A stretch of DNA of 64,000 nucleotides, taken from NCBI GenBank assembly GCA_024684085.1, contig JAIKXM010000012.1:23591-87590 (forward strand), given 5' to 3'. The notes under the pieces were generated by a model. It was given only the letters and a program-made list of their open reading frames with translations. It had not been told where the DNA came from and did no database searches. Of this stretch, positions 8,464 to 17,573 are shown piece by piece (within the stretch, counting starts at the first letter, position 1; every line of letters begins with the position of its first letter). A program made the translations under genes and the position numbers. This DNA comes from Lachnospiraceae bacterium. Lineage in GTDB: Bacteria > Bacillota > Clostridia > Lachnospirales > Lachnospiraceae.

Positions 8464-9603
8464 TCAGAAGCATCTCTTTTCCACTTTTTCTTCATCTTCC
8501 GATGACAAACGACCAAGCAGGAGCACTGCTCCGAAGCAGCACAGAAGTGACACATTTGTCACAAAACTTGACTCCATGAACAGAATACCCACATAACCAA
8601 GAGTAAGCGCCAGAAGCCACATCTGCCTTTTCCTGCATGCCCGAATGCACAGATACATGATCGCCGCGAGGAACATTATCATCACTGCGATACCGTAGAT
8701 GTATGCGATATAGGCTATGCCGTTATCAAGCGCATACTCTGTAACACGGCTTCCGGGGAAGATCTTCCACTCGTTAAGAGGTGCTACCTTATAACACATA
8801 TACAGACGACTGTTCAAAACCTTATTCAGAAGCCCTAAAAGTCTTCCTTCCGTACCCAATGCCGAGGCAATAACGGTAAATACAAAACTCATTACAACTA
8901 TTGCCATTCCGATCACATATGGCAGAGCACTCTTCTCGCCCTTCGGAAAAATCTCTGCGACTAAGCATAAGACAATGACCAAAGTCACCGCCAATAATCC
9001 GGATCTCGATCTTGTCAAAAAGAAAAGTCCCATATCACCTGCAAGCAAAGCCACATATACCGGAATCTTAATTCTCTCCCTGTATATAAGGATGACCAGT
9101 GATGTGATATACCAATACATGCAATGCAGATTATTGGCATGATTGAATCCAAACATCCATCTCTTCTCTTCACCGCCGCGTCCGAAATCCGCGATAGAAT
9201 ACATATCTCCCGCGATCCCCGTAACAGACATGCAGATGATCGCAACAGTTCCCAAAAGAGTTCCTGCAAGTATTATCTTAAGGCACCGGTCAAGATCGAT
9301 ATTGACCGATGATAACACCATGACCGTAAGCCTCACAACCATCTCGTCCTTACAGGTAAGATAGGATACAACTCCCACCACACCGCACAGGATCATGATA
9401 ATGAACTGCTTTGGCCGATACCCGGTTGTCAGTATCTTCAGCGCAAACAACGCAAATGCAACCTGAGTCACTCTTCCTCTGAGAGGCAGTGTAAATGATG
9501 CACAATGATCCGTCATCATTACAACGAGCTCAAGCACGATGCCTATTATAAATAAGATCTCTCCGAGTCTTTCTTTTCCGCGAATGATCTGAATCTCTTT
9601 CAC
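8464..9603 (-). CDS. Wzy-like O-antigen/capsule polymerase, multi-pass membrane protein
   Basis: A 379-residue hydrophobic protein with roughly ten membrane segments and a larger loop near residues 130-160 containing FGRGGEEKRWMFGFNHANNLH. A large periplasm- or cell-surface-facing loop with NHANN/NHNN-like residues is typical of Wzy polymerases and WaaL-type ligases. The start codon is GTG and overlaps the SDR stop (GTGA). Wzy proteins join undecaprenyl-linked repeat units on the outer membrane face. Sequence conservation in this family is poor, so the assignment rests on topology, loop motif and context. Confidence 0.72.
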   Translation of the reverse strand: MKEIQIIRGKERLGEILFIIGIVLELVVMMTDHCASFTLPLRGRVTQVAFALFALKILTTGYRPKQFIIMILCGVVGVVSYLTCKDEMVVRLTVMVLSSVNIDLDRCLKIILAGTLLGTVAIICMSVTGIAGDMYSIADFGRGGEEKRWMFGFNHANNLHCMYWYITSLVILIYRERIKIPVYVALLAGDMGLFFLTRSRSGLLAVTLVIVLCLVAEIFPKGEKSALPYVIGMAIVVMSFVFTVIASALGTEGRLLGLLNKVLNSRLYMCYKVAPLNEWKIFPGSRVTEYALDNGIAYIAYIYGIAVMIMFLAAIMYLCIRACRKRQMWLLALTLGYVGILFMESSFVTNVSLLCCFGAVLLLGRLSSEDEEKVEKRCF

Positions 9604-10412
9604 ATCTTCTCCCCACCGGACAGATTAAGATTAACACCGGTCATATAATCGCTCTCGGGCGAGATCAGGAACATCATTGCGTCAGCGACCTCGTCAGGGC
9701 GTATATGGCGCTTCCTCGGAGATGACTCTGCATCCGCCTGAACGACGCGTTCATCTATCTCTCTTAAAAAAGCCGTCTCCATCATGGAAGGCGAAAGGGC
9801 GTTAACACACAGTCCCTTATCCGAATATTCACTCGCCAAAGCTTTGGTATATCCCCAAAGAGCCGACTTGATCATCACATAATCAGCCATGAATCTCGGT
9901 GGCAGATCCGAAATGGCACTTGTTAACATAACAACAATCTTACCATAACCTCTCTTACTCATCGCAGGCGCTATCTCACTGCATATCTGTGTAAAAGCTA
10001 TGGCTCCTGACTGCATATCCCGCCTTAACTTCTCCACATCCCACTTACGGATCCTCGAATACGATAAAGGTGCGGCAGCGGTATATACAAGAGTTCCTAT
10101 CTCTGTCTTATCCTGTCTTATAACATCAAGTAAGGCTTCAATATCTTCGTCCGAACACAGATCACATCTCACAGGTCTTATATCAAGCGCATCACATTCT
10201 TCTTTGAGATTTGTGACAGCAGTGTCATTGTTGAGATACTGCGCATACACGATGGGCTTAAGTCTGCCTTCCTTACCGGATTCCGAATCCGATCCCTTAC
10301 CGGCATCCTGTTCCTGCGTATAACGGATATCTTCCGCCTTATAACGTTTATTCAGTTTCTTTATCAGCTCACCCGCAACCGCAGATGAGGCTCCTATCAT
10401 CAAATAATTCAT
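9600..10412 (-). CDS. Classical SDR oxidoreductase (FabG-like)
   Basis: A 270-residue classical short-chain dehydrogenase. The cofactor loop is GASSAVAG at residues 8-15; the catalytic serine lies in LTSAISDL and the Tyr-x3-Lys in ADYVMIKSA. The C-terminal SGGEKM stretch and ISPESDYMTGVNLNLSGG resemble 3-ketoacyl-ACP reductases and sugar dehydrogenases. An acidic-rich insertion (residues about 35-50) is unusual. GGAGAG lies about six bases before the ATG. It stands after a MaoC hydratase and an acyl carrier protein, so reduction of a carrier-bound 3-ketoacyl group is a reasonable inference; action on a sugar nucleotide remains possible. Confidence 0.83.
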   Translation of the reverse strand: MNYLMIGASSAVAGELIKKLNKRYKAEDIRYTQEQDAGKGSDSESGKEGRLKPIVYAQYLNNDTAVTNLKEECDALDIRPVRCDLCSDEDIEALLDVIRQDKTEIGTLVYTAAAPLSYSRIRKWDVEKLRRDMQSGAIAFTQICSEIAPAMSKRGYGKIVVMLTSAISDLPPRFMADYVMIKSALWGYTKALASEYSDKGLCVNALSPSMMETAFLREIDERVVQADAESSPRKRHIRPDEVADAMMFLISPESDYMTGVNLNLSGGEKM

Positions 10413-10487
10413 ATGACTCTCCGCCCTGTTATGAACTATATTCTTACAATTCGAATCCCATAGCAGGCTTATGGCAACAATGAGCGG

Positions 10488-10904
10488 TCACTGAAGAACC
10501 GACATCTTCATCTTGCCGCGCAAGACTTTCTCTCCTCTGTCATTGACGATCTTTACTTTCATCTCAAAAGCATTGAAGGCATCCTGCTTCTCACTCACTT
10601 CACCGGTAACTTCAAGCACATCACCGACATATACCGGTTTTGGAAGCTTAACTTCAACCTCACGGATCAGACTGCGCTCCCCGGGAAGATATACACCTGC
10701 CAACGTAGACAGGAGAGAAGAAGTCAGAAGCCCGTATACCACTTTCCGATCAAAGCCCTTCTCTTTGGCAAAAGCTTCATCTGTATGAAGAGGATTGATA
10801 TCTCCTGTGATACCACGAAAGCTGTCCATCATACTCTCCGTAACGGTAACGGTGAAGCTCTCTTTCATACCTACATATATATCTTCATAAGAATAAGAGT
10901 TCAT
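10488..10904 (-). CDS. MaoC family (R)-specific hydratase/dehydratase
   Basis: I choose ATG 10904 (MNSYSYEDIYVG), which has GGGGAG about eight bases upstream, over the longer frame that would overlap the MBOAT gene. The product of 138 residues is one hotdog domain. FRGITGDINPLHTDEAFA matches the R-hydratase signature, with the catalytic Asp and His in GDxNPLH. MaoC proteins reversibly hydrate trans-2-enoyl thioesters to (R)-3-hydroxyacyl thioesters on CoA or ACP. Lying between an ACP/MBOAT set and a FabG-like SDR, it probably tailors the acyl group used to decorate a glycan. The acyl chain itself cannot be predicted. Confidence 0.88.
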   Translation of the reverse strand: MNSYSYEDIYVGMKESFTVTVTESMMDSFRGITGDINPLHTDEAFAKEKGFDRKVVYGLLTSSLLSTLAGVYLPGERSLIREVEVKLPKPVYVGDVLEVTGEVSEKQDAFNAFEMKVKIVNDRGEKVLRGKMKMSVLQ

Positions 10905-10947
10905 ATACTTACTCCCCGCATTCTCGAAATTCCGGTTCACGGCAATA

Positions 10948-12510
10948 TCAGAATCCACGATAGATGAACTCGGCCGCATCATAACCGGGACCGTAATTGC
11001 CCAACAGGATCACCATGAATATAAGTGCATAATAGATGATCCATCTTACAGGAAGCGGCCTTGCAGCGATCCACTCCCGTACATCCGTCAGGGTATGCGC
11101 AAGATCAACCGCCGATAATATCAACAGAGAGAATATAAGGATGACTGCATCCTTACCGGCAATAAGAGCACTTGCATTCATTCCCTCACTTCCGTTAGCT
11201 ATCATATCTGCAAGCATCGAAAATCCGGCTCTAAGACTTCCCGAATTGAAGAATACAAACGCGATACTTATCAGCAGATAAGTTCTGACCGACTGCCAGA
11301 CTCTCAGCACAAAGGCTCCGACTCTGCCCTTAAAAGGAGCACGAAGCTTACTCCACAACGGCTCTCCCGTCTCCTCCAACAGGATATAGAACCAATGCAG
11401 GATACCCGATCCCACAAGATATTTCCACGAACCGCCATGCCACAGTCCGACCGAAAGCCACAGAATGAACATCGCCGTAAAAGTAGTGACAGTCTTGGCT
11501 GTTTTCTTAGAAAAACCGGTTGACAATCGCCCCGGTAATTTATCGGACAGACCTTTCTTCAGTCTTGCCGGAAGCTCACGAAAGTATTCAGTACGGAGCA
11601 AAGGATAGAATATAAAGACCTTAACCCAGTCACCAAGTGTGATATGCCATCTTCTCCAAAATTCCTGAACGCTTTTTGAGAGAAAAGGCGAATTAAAATT
11701 CTCCGGAAGCTTAATGCCCAGACACTCCGAAGCACCCATTATGATATCTATCGAACCGGAGAAATTAGTATATAATTCCATTACAAAGGCAAGGGCAGCC
11801 AGCATAAGCGTCAGACTGCTATACTCACCCGAATTGCCGAATACCGGAGCGGTAATGCCATTAAGTCGCGATGATATGACCAGCACCTTAAAGCATCCCC
11901 AGAATATACGCTGAAGACCAAAGGTTATCTGCTTATGATCGTATGAATGTCCTTCAAAAAGAGACTTGCCTATATCACCGTATCTTAAGATAGGTCCGCT
12001 GACGATAGCCGGAAAATACATCGAATAAGTCAATAGCCTCAGGGGATCACGTTCCGCCTCGATCCCGCCGTAATATATATCAAGCACATATCCTATCAAT
12101 GACAGAGTATAGAATGACATTCCGATCGGAACCGCTATTCGTATGATATCAAGCGGCTGTGCGTCGATATTGAACAGATCGATAAATCCGTTATAGGTAT
12201 ACAGACCGAAGTTAAGATATTTGCAGATCACGAGACAGATAAGATTACCTGTCACTCCGGTCAGCATCCATCCCTTCTTACTGTTCTGCGCCTCCTCACC
12301 GTCACCGGCTTTATCCATCCCTATACCCGACAGATAAGCTGCACCTGTCTGCAACACGGGAAAGAGCAGCAATAGCGCACTGCCTGTAGTCAGAAAATAC
12401 CCGACACTTAAGACAAGTATCCATACCCATCTGCACTTCTTAGGAATGATGTAATATATACTTATGCCGACTGCCAGAAGGCAGAAATAATATAATGAAG
12501 TAATTCCCAT
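10948..12510 (-). CDS. MBOAT family O-acyltransferase (AlgI/DltB-like)
   Basis: A 520-residue polytopic membrane protein of the MBOAT family. KSVQEFWRRWHITLGDWVKVFIFYP and later LWHGGSW (near residue 355) are the family core, with the WHG histidine the invariant catalytic residue. AlgI, PatA and DltB members move an acyl group from a cytoplasmic carrier across the membrane to an extracellular polymer or an SGNH partner. Here the ACP gene is seven bases upstream and the SGNH gene before that. This gives the same set of parts as DltB-DltC-DltD, in a different order. A long insertion near residues 200-235 replaces the usual PLGG-containing loop with a less conserved sequence. Confidence 0.92.
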   Translation of the reverse strand: MGITSLYYFCLLAVGISIYYIIPKKCRWVWILVLSVGYFLTTGSALLLLFPVLQTGAAYLSGIGMDKAGDGEEAQNSKKGWMLTGVTGNLICLVICKYLNFGLYTYNGFIDLFNIDAQPLDIIRIAVPIGMSFYTLSLIGYVLDIYYGGIEAERDPLRLLTYSMYFPAIVSGPILRYGDIGKSLFEGHSYDHKQITFGLQRIFWGCFKVLVISSRLNGITAPVFGNSGEYSSLTLMLAALAFVMELYTNFSGSIDIIMGASECLGIKLPENFNSPFLSKSVQEFWRRWHITLGDWVKVFIFYPLLRTEYFRELPARLKKGLSDKLPGRLSTGFSKKTAKTVTTFTAMFILWLSVGLWHGGSWKYLVGSGILHWFYILLEETGEPLWSKLRAPFKGRVGAFVLRVWQSVRTYLLISIAFVFFNSGSLRAGFSMLADMIANGSEGMNASALIAGKDAVILIFSLLILSAVDLAHTLTDVREWIAARPLPVRWIIYYALIFMVILLGNYGPGYDAAEFIYRGF

Positions 12511-12517
12511 CTGAATA

Positions 12518-12763
12518 TCACTGATTCTTTGTTGCTAATATTATGTCAACCATCTCGCCCACATCTTTCATTCCCGTCACCTGAGCCATTGTGAACTTCA
12601 CACCGAACTCTTTCTCTACGGCATTAACGAGATTGATATGTTCGAGAGAATCCCAATCTTCGATATCATCCGAAGTGGTCGTGGCTGTTACCACAATATC
12701 CTCATCATCGAATACGTCTCTGAACACCTCATTCAATCTTTCATATAATTCTTCTTTTGTCAT
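12518..12763 (-). CDS. Acyl carrier protein
   Basis: An 81-residue acidic carrier protein. DWDSLEHINLVNAVEKEFGVKF contains the phosphopantetheine attachment serine, Ser39, in the DSL motif. The start overlaps the stop of the upstream SGNH gene by one base (TAATG), with AAGGAG about ten bases upstream, indicating coupling. It is a dedicated ACP, not a fatty-acid-cluster ACP: no fab genes are near, and it lies directly between an SGNH protein and an MBOAT protein. It would need a 4'-phosphopantetheinyl transferase encoded elsewhere. Confidence 0.95.
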   Translation of the reverse strand: MTKEELYERLNEVFRDVFDDEDIVVTATTTSDDIEDWDSLEHINLVNAVEKEFGVKFTMAQVTGMKDVGEMVDIILATKNQ

Positions 12764-13812
12764 TATGAATCTCTCTCCTTACAAAAAACTTCCAGATTAT
12801 CTTCTGAATCCTTCATATGTTTCATGAATAACTCATAAGCCTCATCCCAATCCTCAGAATCTTCTGTTTCCTTCTTCAGATCGTAATTATCGATAAGATA
12901 ACGAGTAAGATAATCCGAACATTTATATGCTCCAAAGGTATTGCAGTGAACACCGTCACTGACATCAGTCATGCAGTCAAATTCCATCTCTTCATAATGC
13001 TCATTGAGGTTAACATAACCAAGTCCCTCTTTCTGCACTATGTCACCTATATATGCAGCCTTACCCTCAAATTCCTCTTCGGGAAGAGTGACAGATGTAA
13101 GGAAGACTGTGTCTATATCCATACTCTTAACGAAAGCTATCAGCTCCCTAAGGATCTCCTCCTGACGTGGGTTGATGGGAATGGTATTAACCTTGCCCCA
13201 TTGATCGTACGCGTTATTGTGGAAATAATCGTCCTCGGGTTCAAAACCCTTTTCGGGATCTTTTGACCTATAAAAAGCCTTCTTAAGTTCGGAAGCTTCG
13301 AACAGCATGCCTATATTGGAATGGTATTTGATGATATCCATATACATGGCAGGCTTATCGATATCCGTCCCTTCCGTAAGACGGTTGATAGCCTTAATAC
13401 GATTGACGGAATAGACCATGTTGTCGGTCACTTCCCTCATATGAGCCTCATCCTCCAAGAGAGGAGCGTCATCATAGAGGAATACCCTAGTATCGATCAC
13501 AAGAACTTCGGGCGACTGATATTTCAGTGCCTCTTCTATCAAAGGCTTGATCGCCATAGTCCTCTGGGAATTGGATGAAAGAGCATAGGACTTGATTCCA
13601 TACTCTCCCCAGATATATCCCGGTGCTATGGATCTGCTGACACAGCTCGATCCGAAGAACATCACCTGTATGGAATCCTTGGGTTCCGCATAAAATCCGG
13701 CGAATCTGTTCTTAACACTTCCGTTGGTTCTGACAATATATGACACCATTGTCAGAAGTAATGCCAATATACTTAAAAATACAACAGAACGGAGGAATGT
13801 ACGTCTATTCAT
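12763..13812 (-). CDS. Membrane-anchored SGNH/DltD-AlgJ-like protein
   Basis: Taking ATG 13812 (MNRRTFLRS), the product is 349 residues with one N-terminal membrane anchor (residues about 7-26) and an extracellular domain. FFGSSCVSRS (Ser55 or Ser56 region) resembles SGNH block I and DGVHCNTFG near residue 286 supplies the Asp-x2-His of block V, so a catalytic triad is plausible. In-frame upstream starts at 13836 and 13890 would lie inside the FkbH-like gene. It overlaps that gene by eight bases and the ACP by one. Partners of this type (DltD, AlgJ, AlgX, PatB) complete acyl transfer outside the membrane. I see no obvious lipobox. Confidence 0.82.
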   Translation of the reverse strand: MNRRTFLRSVVFLSILALLLTMVSYIVRTNGSVKNRFAGFYAEPKDSIQVMFFGSSCVSRSIAPGYIWGEYGIKSYALSSNSQRTMAIKPLIEEALKYQSPEVLVIDTRVFLYDDAPLLEDEAHMREVTDNMVYSVNRIKAINRLTEGTDIDKPAMYMDIIKYHSNIGMLFEASELKKAFYRSKDPEKGFEPEDDYFHNNAYDQWGKVNTIPINPRQEEILRELIAFVKSMDIDTVFLTSVTLPEEEFEGKAAYIGDIVQKEGLGYVNLNEHYEEMEFDCMTDVSDGVHCNTFGAYKCSDYLTRYLIDNYDLKKETEDSEDWDEAYELFMKHMKDSEDNLEVFCKERDS

Positions 13813-15589
13813 TGCCCACCACCCTGATATATTCATTCTGCCTGTTATAAGATGCCACATCCCTGCTCCAGACAGTATTGCCTTCTTCATCCGATGAGAT
13901 CAGTTCATAACCCTGAACAGCATAGAAATCCTTCACCATACCATTCTTGGCCGTGGGATAATAATATCCTTTGACTTCTCTTATGTTTCTGTCACGACAG
14001 GCATCCATAAGGCTGTCCATCATGGCTTTCTCCATATCTCTCTTTAACACTCTGCAACTCATAAGCCATAACTCGATATGAAGGATATCCCCTTCTGTTC
14101 TTCCTGCGACCACGGTCACTACGCCGTTGTCTCCGAACTTGTCGGTAAGCTTACCGTAGAGCGTTATATATGCAGGATCTTCCGCCATGGCTTCGATCTC
14201 GTTCTGTGAGAATCTTCTCGTAGTAAGATTGAACTGATTACTCTTATTGGTAAGCTGAGCTATCCTTGCCATATACAGATCCGCAAAAGGTGCGATCTCT
14301 GCTTCCATCTCAAGCGACTTAAGATACTCGCCGTAATCGGCAAATGAACTCTGAGCCTTCTTACGTACGGCATTGGCAATATACATCTCATTGCGCTTCA
14401 TATCATCAGCTGACAGTCCTGTCACTTCGAAGTATCCGCCCCTGTCGAGGGCTCTTATATACTCTTCAGGCTTATCCATTACGGGTATCGCAACACCCGG
14501 ATTACTCTGCCTTATGATCTCTCTCTCGGCAGGATTATCATCAACAAAAACAAAGCTGTCCTCTCCTATATTGATGAATTCTGCCATCTCTGTAAGGTTC
14601 CTGCTCTTAGGTTCCCAATTAGCCTTGATCGCCAGAAAGTCATCAGGCTTAAGAACACTGTCAGGCCGGTTAAGTCCCGCAAGAGCATTTTCCTCTTCAT
14701 TCTTGGAATCGACAGTCAGCAATACTCCCAAAGACTTAAGCGACTTGATATAAGTCTGGAACTCGCTGTATACCTGCCCCATTGAAGTCTCCTGACCGAT
14801 AACGATATTATCGACACCGTCATCGCCTATGATCCCGCCCCAAAGAGTATTATCCAGATCAAGGGCAAGCGCTTTTTTATTCTTACCATAGACCGACTTA
14901 ATGATGTTGGCGATATTAAACGCCAGTGTCGGTATGGCAGGCATGCTTACCGCATACTTATACATATGCCAGTAAAAGGGATCCGACCACTTATCAAGAC
15001 CATACACCGCCGACAGATAACTGATATCGCACAGATACATATTATCTCTTTCACTTATATATCCGGCTATCTTCCTGTTAAGCTCATTGATATAGCATAC
15101 CCGTCCGTGCATATCGGAACCATCCATATTGCCCAGAAGACGATGATCCGGCAGTTCGAAATTATTCTGTATAAGAGCGCAGCCGAACTTCTCCTGCAGC
15201 TTCTCCCACATTTCGGTAAAATGGGAAAAAACCGATTCTATCTTCGCGTCTATCACCTCTTTGCTGTCAGTGATATCGGGAAATTCACTTATATTACGCC
15301 CTGTTGTATGTATGTAGATCATATCCGGGGAAAAGCTGTCAAGCTCTTCATTACCGAACATTGCATCCTGCCAGTACATATTGTATTCCGATTCATAGAA
15401 TACCGGTTCTATACCGTAATTAAGCAGGAAAAGCTCAAGAATCTTAATGATGTCATGAGTGGTACTTCCACCCAGAACAGCGATCCGCTTGACGATCCTC
15501 GTCGAACCGTCACTTAGAAGCGTACGTTTAAGGCTCTTGGCTTTTTTCAAAATATATTCACTGTCAAAAGGATATTCAAGTTCTTTCAT
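13805..15589 (-). CDS. FkbH-like HAD-IIIC family protein (acyl-ACP loader)
   Basis: A 594-residue protein with the three-part FkbH architecture. An N-terminal SGNH-like region (residues about 25-230) starts with RIAVLGGSTTHD. The HAD core follows, with DLDNTLWGG near residue 242 (nucleophile Asp and proton-donor Asp). A C-terminal GNAT-like region contains QLTNKSNQFNLTTRR. FkbH enzymes remove a phosphate from 1,3-bisphosphoglycerate and load the glyceryl group onto an ACP. An ACP gene two genes downstream makes that chemistry attractive here, but this is inference from family and context. It begins the module and lies 33 bases after asnB. Confidence 0.88.
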   Translation of the reverse strand: MKELEYPFDSEYILKKAKSLKRTLLSDGSTRIVKRIAVLGGSTTHDIIKILELFLLNYGIEPVFYESEYNMYWQDAMFGNEELDSFSPDMIYIHTTGRNISEFPDITDSKEVIDAKIESVFSHFTEMWEKLQEKFGCALIQNNFELPDHRLLGNMDGSDMHGRVCYINELNRKIAGYISERDNMYLCDISYLSAVYGLDKWSDPFYWHMYKYAVSMPAIPTLAFNIANIIKSVYGKNKKALALDLDNTLWGGIIGDDGVDNIVIGQETSMGQVYSEFQTYIKSLKSLGVLLTVDSKNEEENALAGLNRPDSVLKPDDFLAIKANWEPKSRNLTEMAEFINIGEDSFVFVDDNPAEREIIRQSNPGVAIPVMDKPEEYIRALDRGGYFEVTGLSADDMKRNEMYIANAVRKKAQSSFADYGEYLKSLEMEAEIAPFADLYMARIAQLTNKSNQFNLTTRRFSQNEIEAMAEDPAYITLYGKLTDKFGDNGVVTVVAGRTEGDILHIELWLMSCRVLKRDMEKAMMDSLMDACRDRNIREVKGYYYPTAKNGMVKDFYAVQGYELISSDEEGNTVWSRDVASYNRQNEYIRVVGNE

Positions 15590-15622
15590 TCTACAAGCAT
15601 CCTGCGGCTGAAGAAGAACCGC

Positions 15623-17512
15623 TCAGGCTCTTACGGATATCATCCACTGCTCCAGCATGAGAATATGCCAGATCAGCTTACTCCAGTCACCGCCATTCAT
15701 ATATTCACTCCATATCTGATCGATAAGGTTAACGTCCAGATATTCACCTGCATAAAAATGCGCATCCGAGATTATCGACTCTGCCCACTCGCGCATCTGT
15801 CCATCCTTAAGCCATCTGCCGACCGGAACCGAGAAACCTTTCTTCGGCCTGTCCATCATACCGTGTGGCAGATACTTATCAAGGATATTACGCAATGGCT
15901 TCTTAGTGATATCATCAGCCATTTTATAATCTATAGGAAGAGTCCATGCGAACTCCATCACATCCGCATCCAGGATCGGGATACGCGTTTCAAGAGAAAA
16001 ATGCATTCCCGAACGATCCACCTTGGTCAATATATCATCCGGCAGATACTGGAGCATATCCATAAGCATCAGATTATTCTCGCCAAAAGGCAGAAGCTTA
16101 TCCTGATATTGCGACACCTTCGTGGCCAGCGGATTGTAGCCAGGCACGAGTCTGTGTGTCCTGATATCATCGTCATTGACCATTCTGTAAAAATCTTCAA
16201 CGGTCTTAACACTCAGTACACGCCCTGTTTTGCGAACAAGGGAATTGCCTGCGATGGGACTGTTGAGAAGGGTCTTGCCTATCGATGTCCTGAGGGAATT
16301 ATGCATAAATCCCAGCTTATTCTTCATCACTTCGATACCGGCTATGGCATCCTTATAGGTATTATATCCGCAGAAGAATTCATCACCGCCGTCTCCGGAA
16401 AGAGCCACCGTTACATTCTCCCTTGTCATCTTACTCACGAGAAGGGTGGGCAGCTGCGAACTGTCCGCAAAGGGTTCTCCGAAAACATCGGGCAACTGAG
16501 GGAGCAGATCCATTACATCTTTGTAACCCACGTACAACTCCTTGTGGGCAGTTCCGAGATAGTCTGCCGTCTCTTTTGCGAACTTGGCTTCATTATATTT
16601 CTCTTCTTCAAAACCGATAGTGAAAGTCCTTATGGGCTTATCCGACATGGACTGCATAAGGCTTACCACCAGAGTGGAATCTATACCGCCCGAGAGAAAA
16701 GCACCCAGGGGCACATCGGACAACATCTGACCCTTCAGGGCCTTCTTAAGAAGACGTTCCAGTTCCTCGTTAGCTTCTTCCTCACTGCCTTTGAAGAAAT
16801 AATCCTGACCGTCTATGGCCATCTGTTTGATATCAAAGTACTTCTCGATCTTCCAGTCGGTGTAAGGCTTGTCTATCGTAAGGATACTTCCGGGTTCGAG
16901 TTTAAATACATCTTCATATATCGTATAAGGTGATGGGATATATCCGTATTGAAGGAATACATCCAATACATCCTTAAAGATATGATTGTTGAATCCTTCT
17001 ATTGCCGCAATGGAAGCAATGGAAGAACCGAATACGAGCTGACCGTTCACCCTGCCGTAATAGAGTGGCTTCTCACCCATTCTGTCACGGGCAAGCTGAG
17101 TCCTGCCGGTCTTCCTGTCATATAAGGCAAGCGCCCACATTCCGCGACACAGCTTAAGCGTCTCTTCCATACCCCATGCAGCGATGGCTTCGATCAGTAT
17201 CTCCGTATCTGAATGTCCTCTCCACTTGATCTGACTGCTTTCGGCCTCCAAACGTTCTTTCAACTCGGCTGCATTATATATCTCACCGTTATATACGATC
17301 ACATACCGCTCATCATGAGAGAAAAGCGGCTGAGCTCCGGCCTCCGAGAGATCGATTATCGACAGTCTTCTGTGTCCCAATACAATGGCAGAATTCTCAT
17401 CAACCCAATATCCGCCTCCGTCAGGACCGCGATTGATGATGCGCTCATTCATTGTATTGATATTCTCTATTGGATTAACTTTATATCCTAAAATGCCCGA
17501 AATTCCACACAT
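15623..17512 (-). CDS. asnB: AsnB-type glutamine-dependent amidotransferase, copy 1
   Basis: A 629-residue class-II amidotransferase. The start is ATG 17512, so that Cys2 of MCGISG becomes the N-terminal nucleophile of the glutaminase domain; a longer frame from 17536 would bury it. The synthetase domain carries the PP-loop SGGIDS near residue 265 and SGDGGDEFFCGYN later. AsnB paralogs in surface-glycan loci (for example WbpS) convert uronic acid carboxylates to amides. Three tandem copies argue for such a role over asparagine synthesis, and a HexNAc dehydrogenase is in the same island. There is no Shine-Dalgarno sequence; a promoter just upstream suggests a leaderless message. Confidence 0.9.
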   Translation of the reverse strand: MCGISGILGYKVNPIENINTMNERIINRGPDGGGYWVDENSAIVLGHRRLSIIDLSEAGAQPLFSHDERYVIVYNGEIYNAAELKERLEAESSQIKWRGHSDTEILIEAIAAWGMEETLKLCRGMWALALYDRKTGRTQLARDRMGEKPLYYGRVNGQLVFGSSIASIAAIEGFNNHIFKDVLDVFLQYGYIPSPYTIYEDVFKLEPGSILTIDKPYTDWKIEKYFDIKQMAIDGQDYFFKGSEEEANEELERLLKKALKGQMLSDVPLGAFLSGGIDSTLVVSLMQSMSDKPIRTFTIGFEEEKYNEAKFAKETADYLGTAHKELYVGYKDVMDLLPQLPDVFGEPFADSSQLPTLLVSKMTRENVTVALSGDGGDEFFCGYNTYKDAIAGIEVMKNKLGFMHNSLRTSIGKTLLNSPIAGNSLVRKTGRVLSVKTVEDFYRMVNDDDIRTHRLVPGYNPLATKVSQYQDKLLPFGENNLMLMDMLQYLPDDILTKVDRSGMHFSLETRIPILDADVMEFAWTLPIDYKMADDITKKPLRNILDKYLPHGMMDRPKKGFSVPVGRWLKDGQMREWAESIISDAHFYAGEYLDVNLIDQIWSEYMNGGDWSKLIWHILMLEQWMISVRA

Positions 17513-17518
17513 GTCATA

Positions 17519-17547
17519 AGTATAGCACAACCGCAACCATTAATCAA
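17519..17547 (-). promoter_or_regulatory. Extended -10 promoter giving a probable leaderless asnB mRNA
   Basis: On the minus strand TTGATT (17547-17542) and TATACT (17524-17519) are separated by exactly 17 bases, and TG one base upstream of the -10 makes it an extended -10. Only six bases lie between the -10 box and the ATG at 17512, so transcription should begin at or next to the start codon. Confidence 0.7.
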
Positions 17548-17573
17548 AACTATGCTATCACAGAACCTGCCCG

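Noticed and set aside
15665..16933. Long plus-strand open frame (422 codons) opposite asnB copy 1
   Set aside because: It mirrors a well-conserved AsnB gene and its translation has no recognisable domain; it is rich in His, Ile and Arg as expected from an antisense frame.
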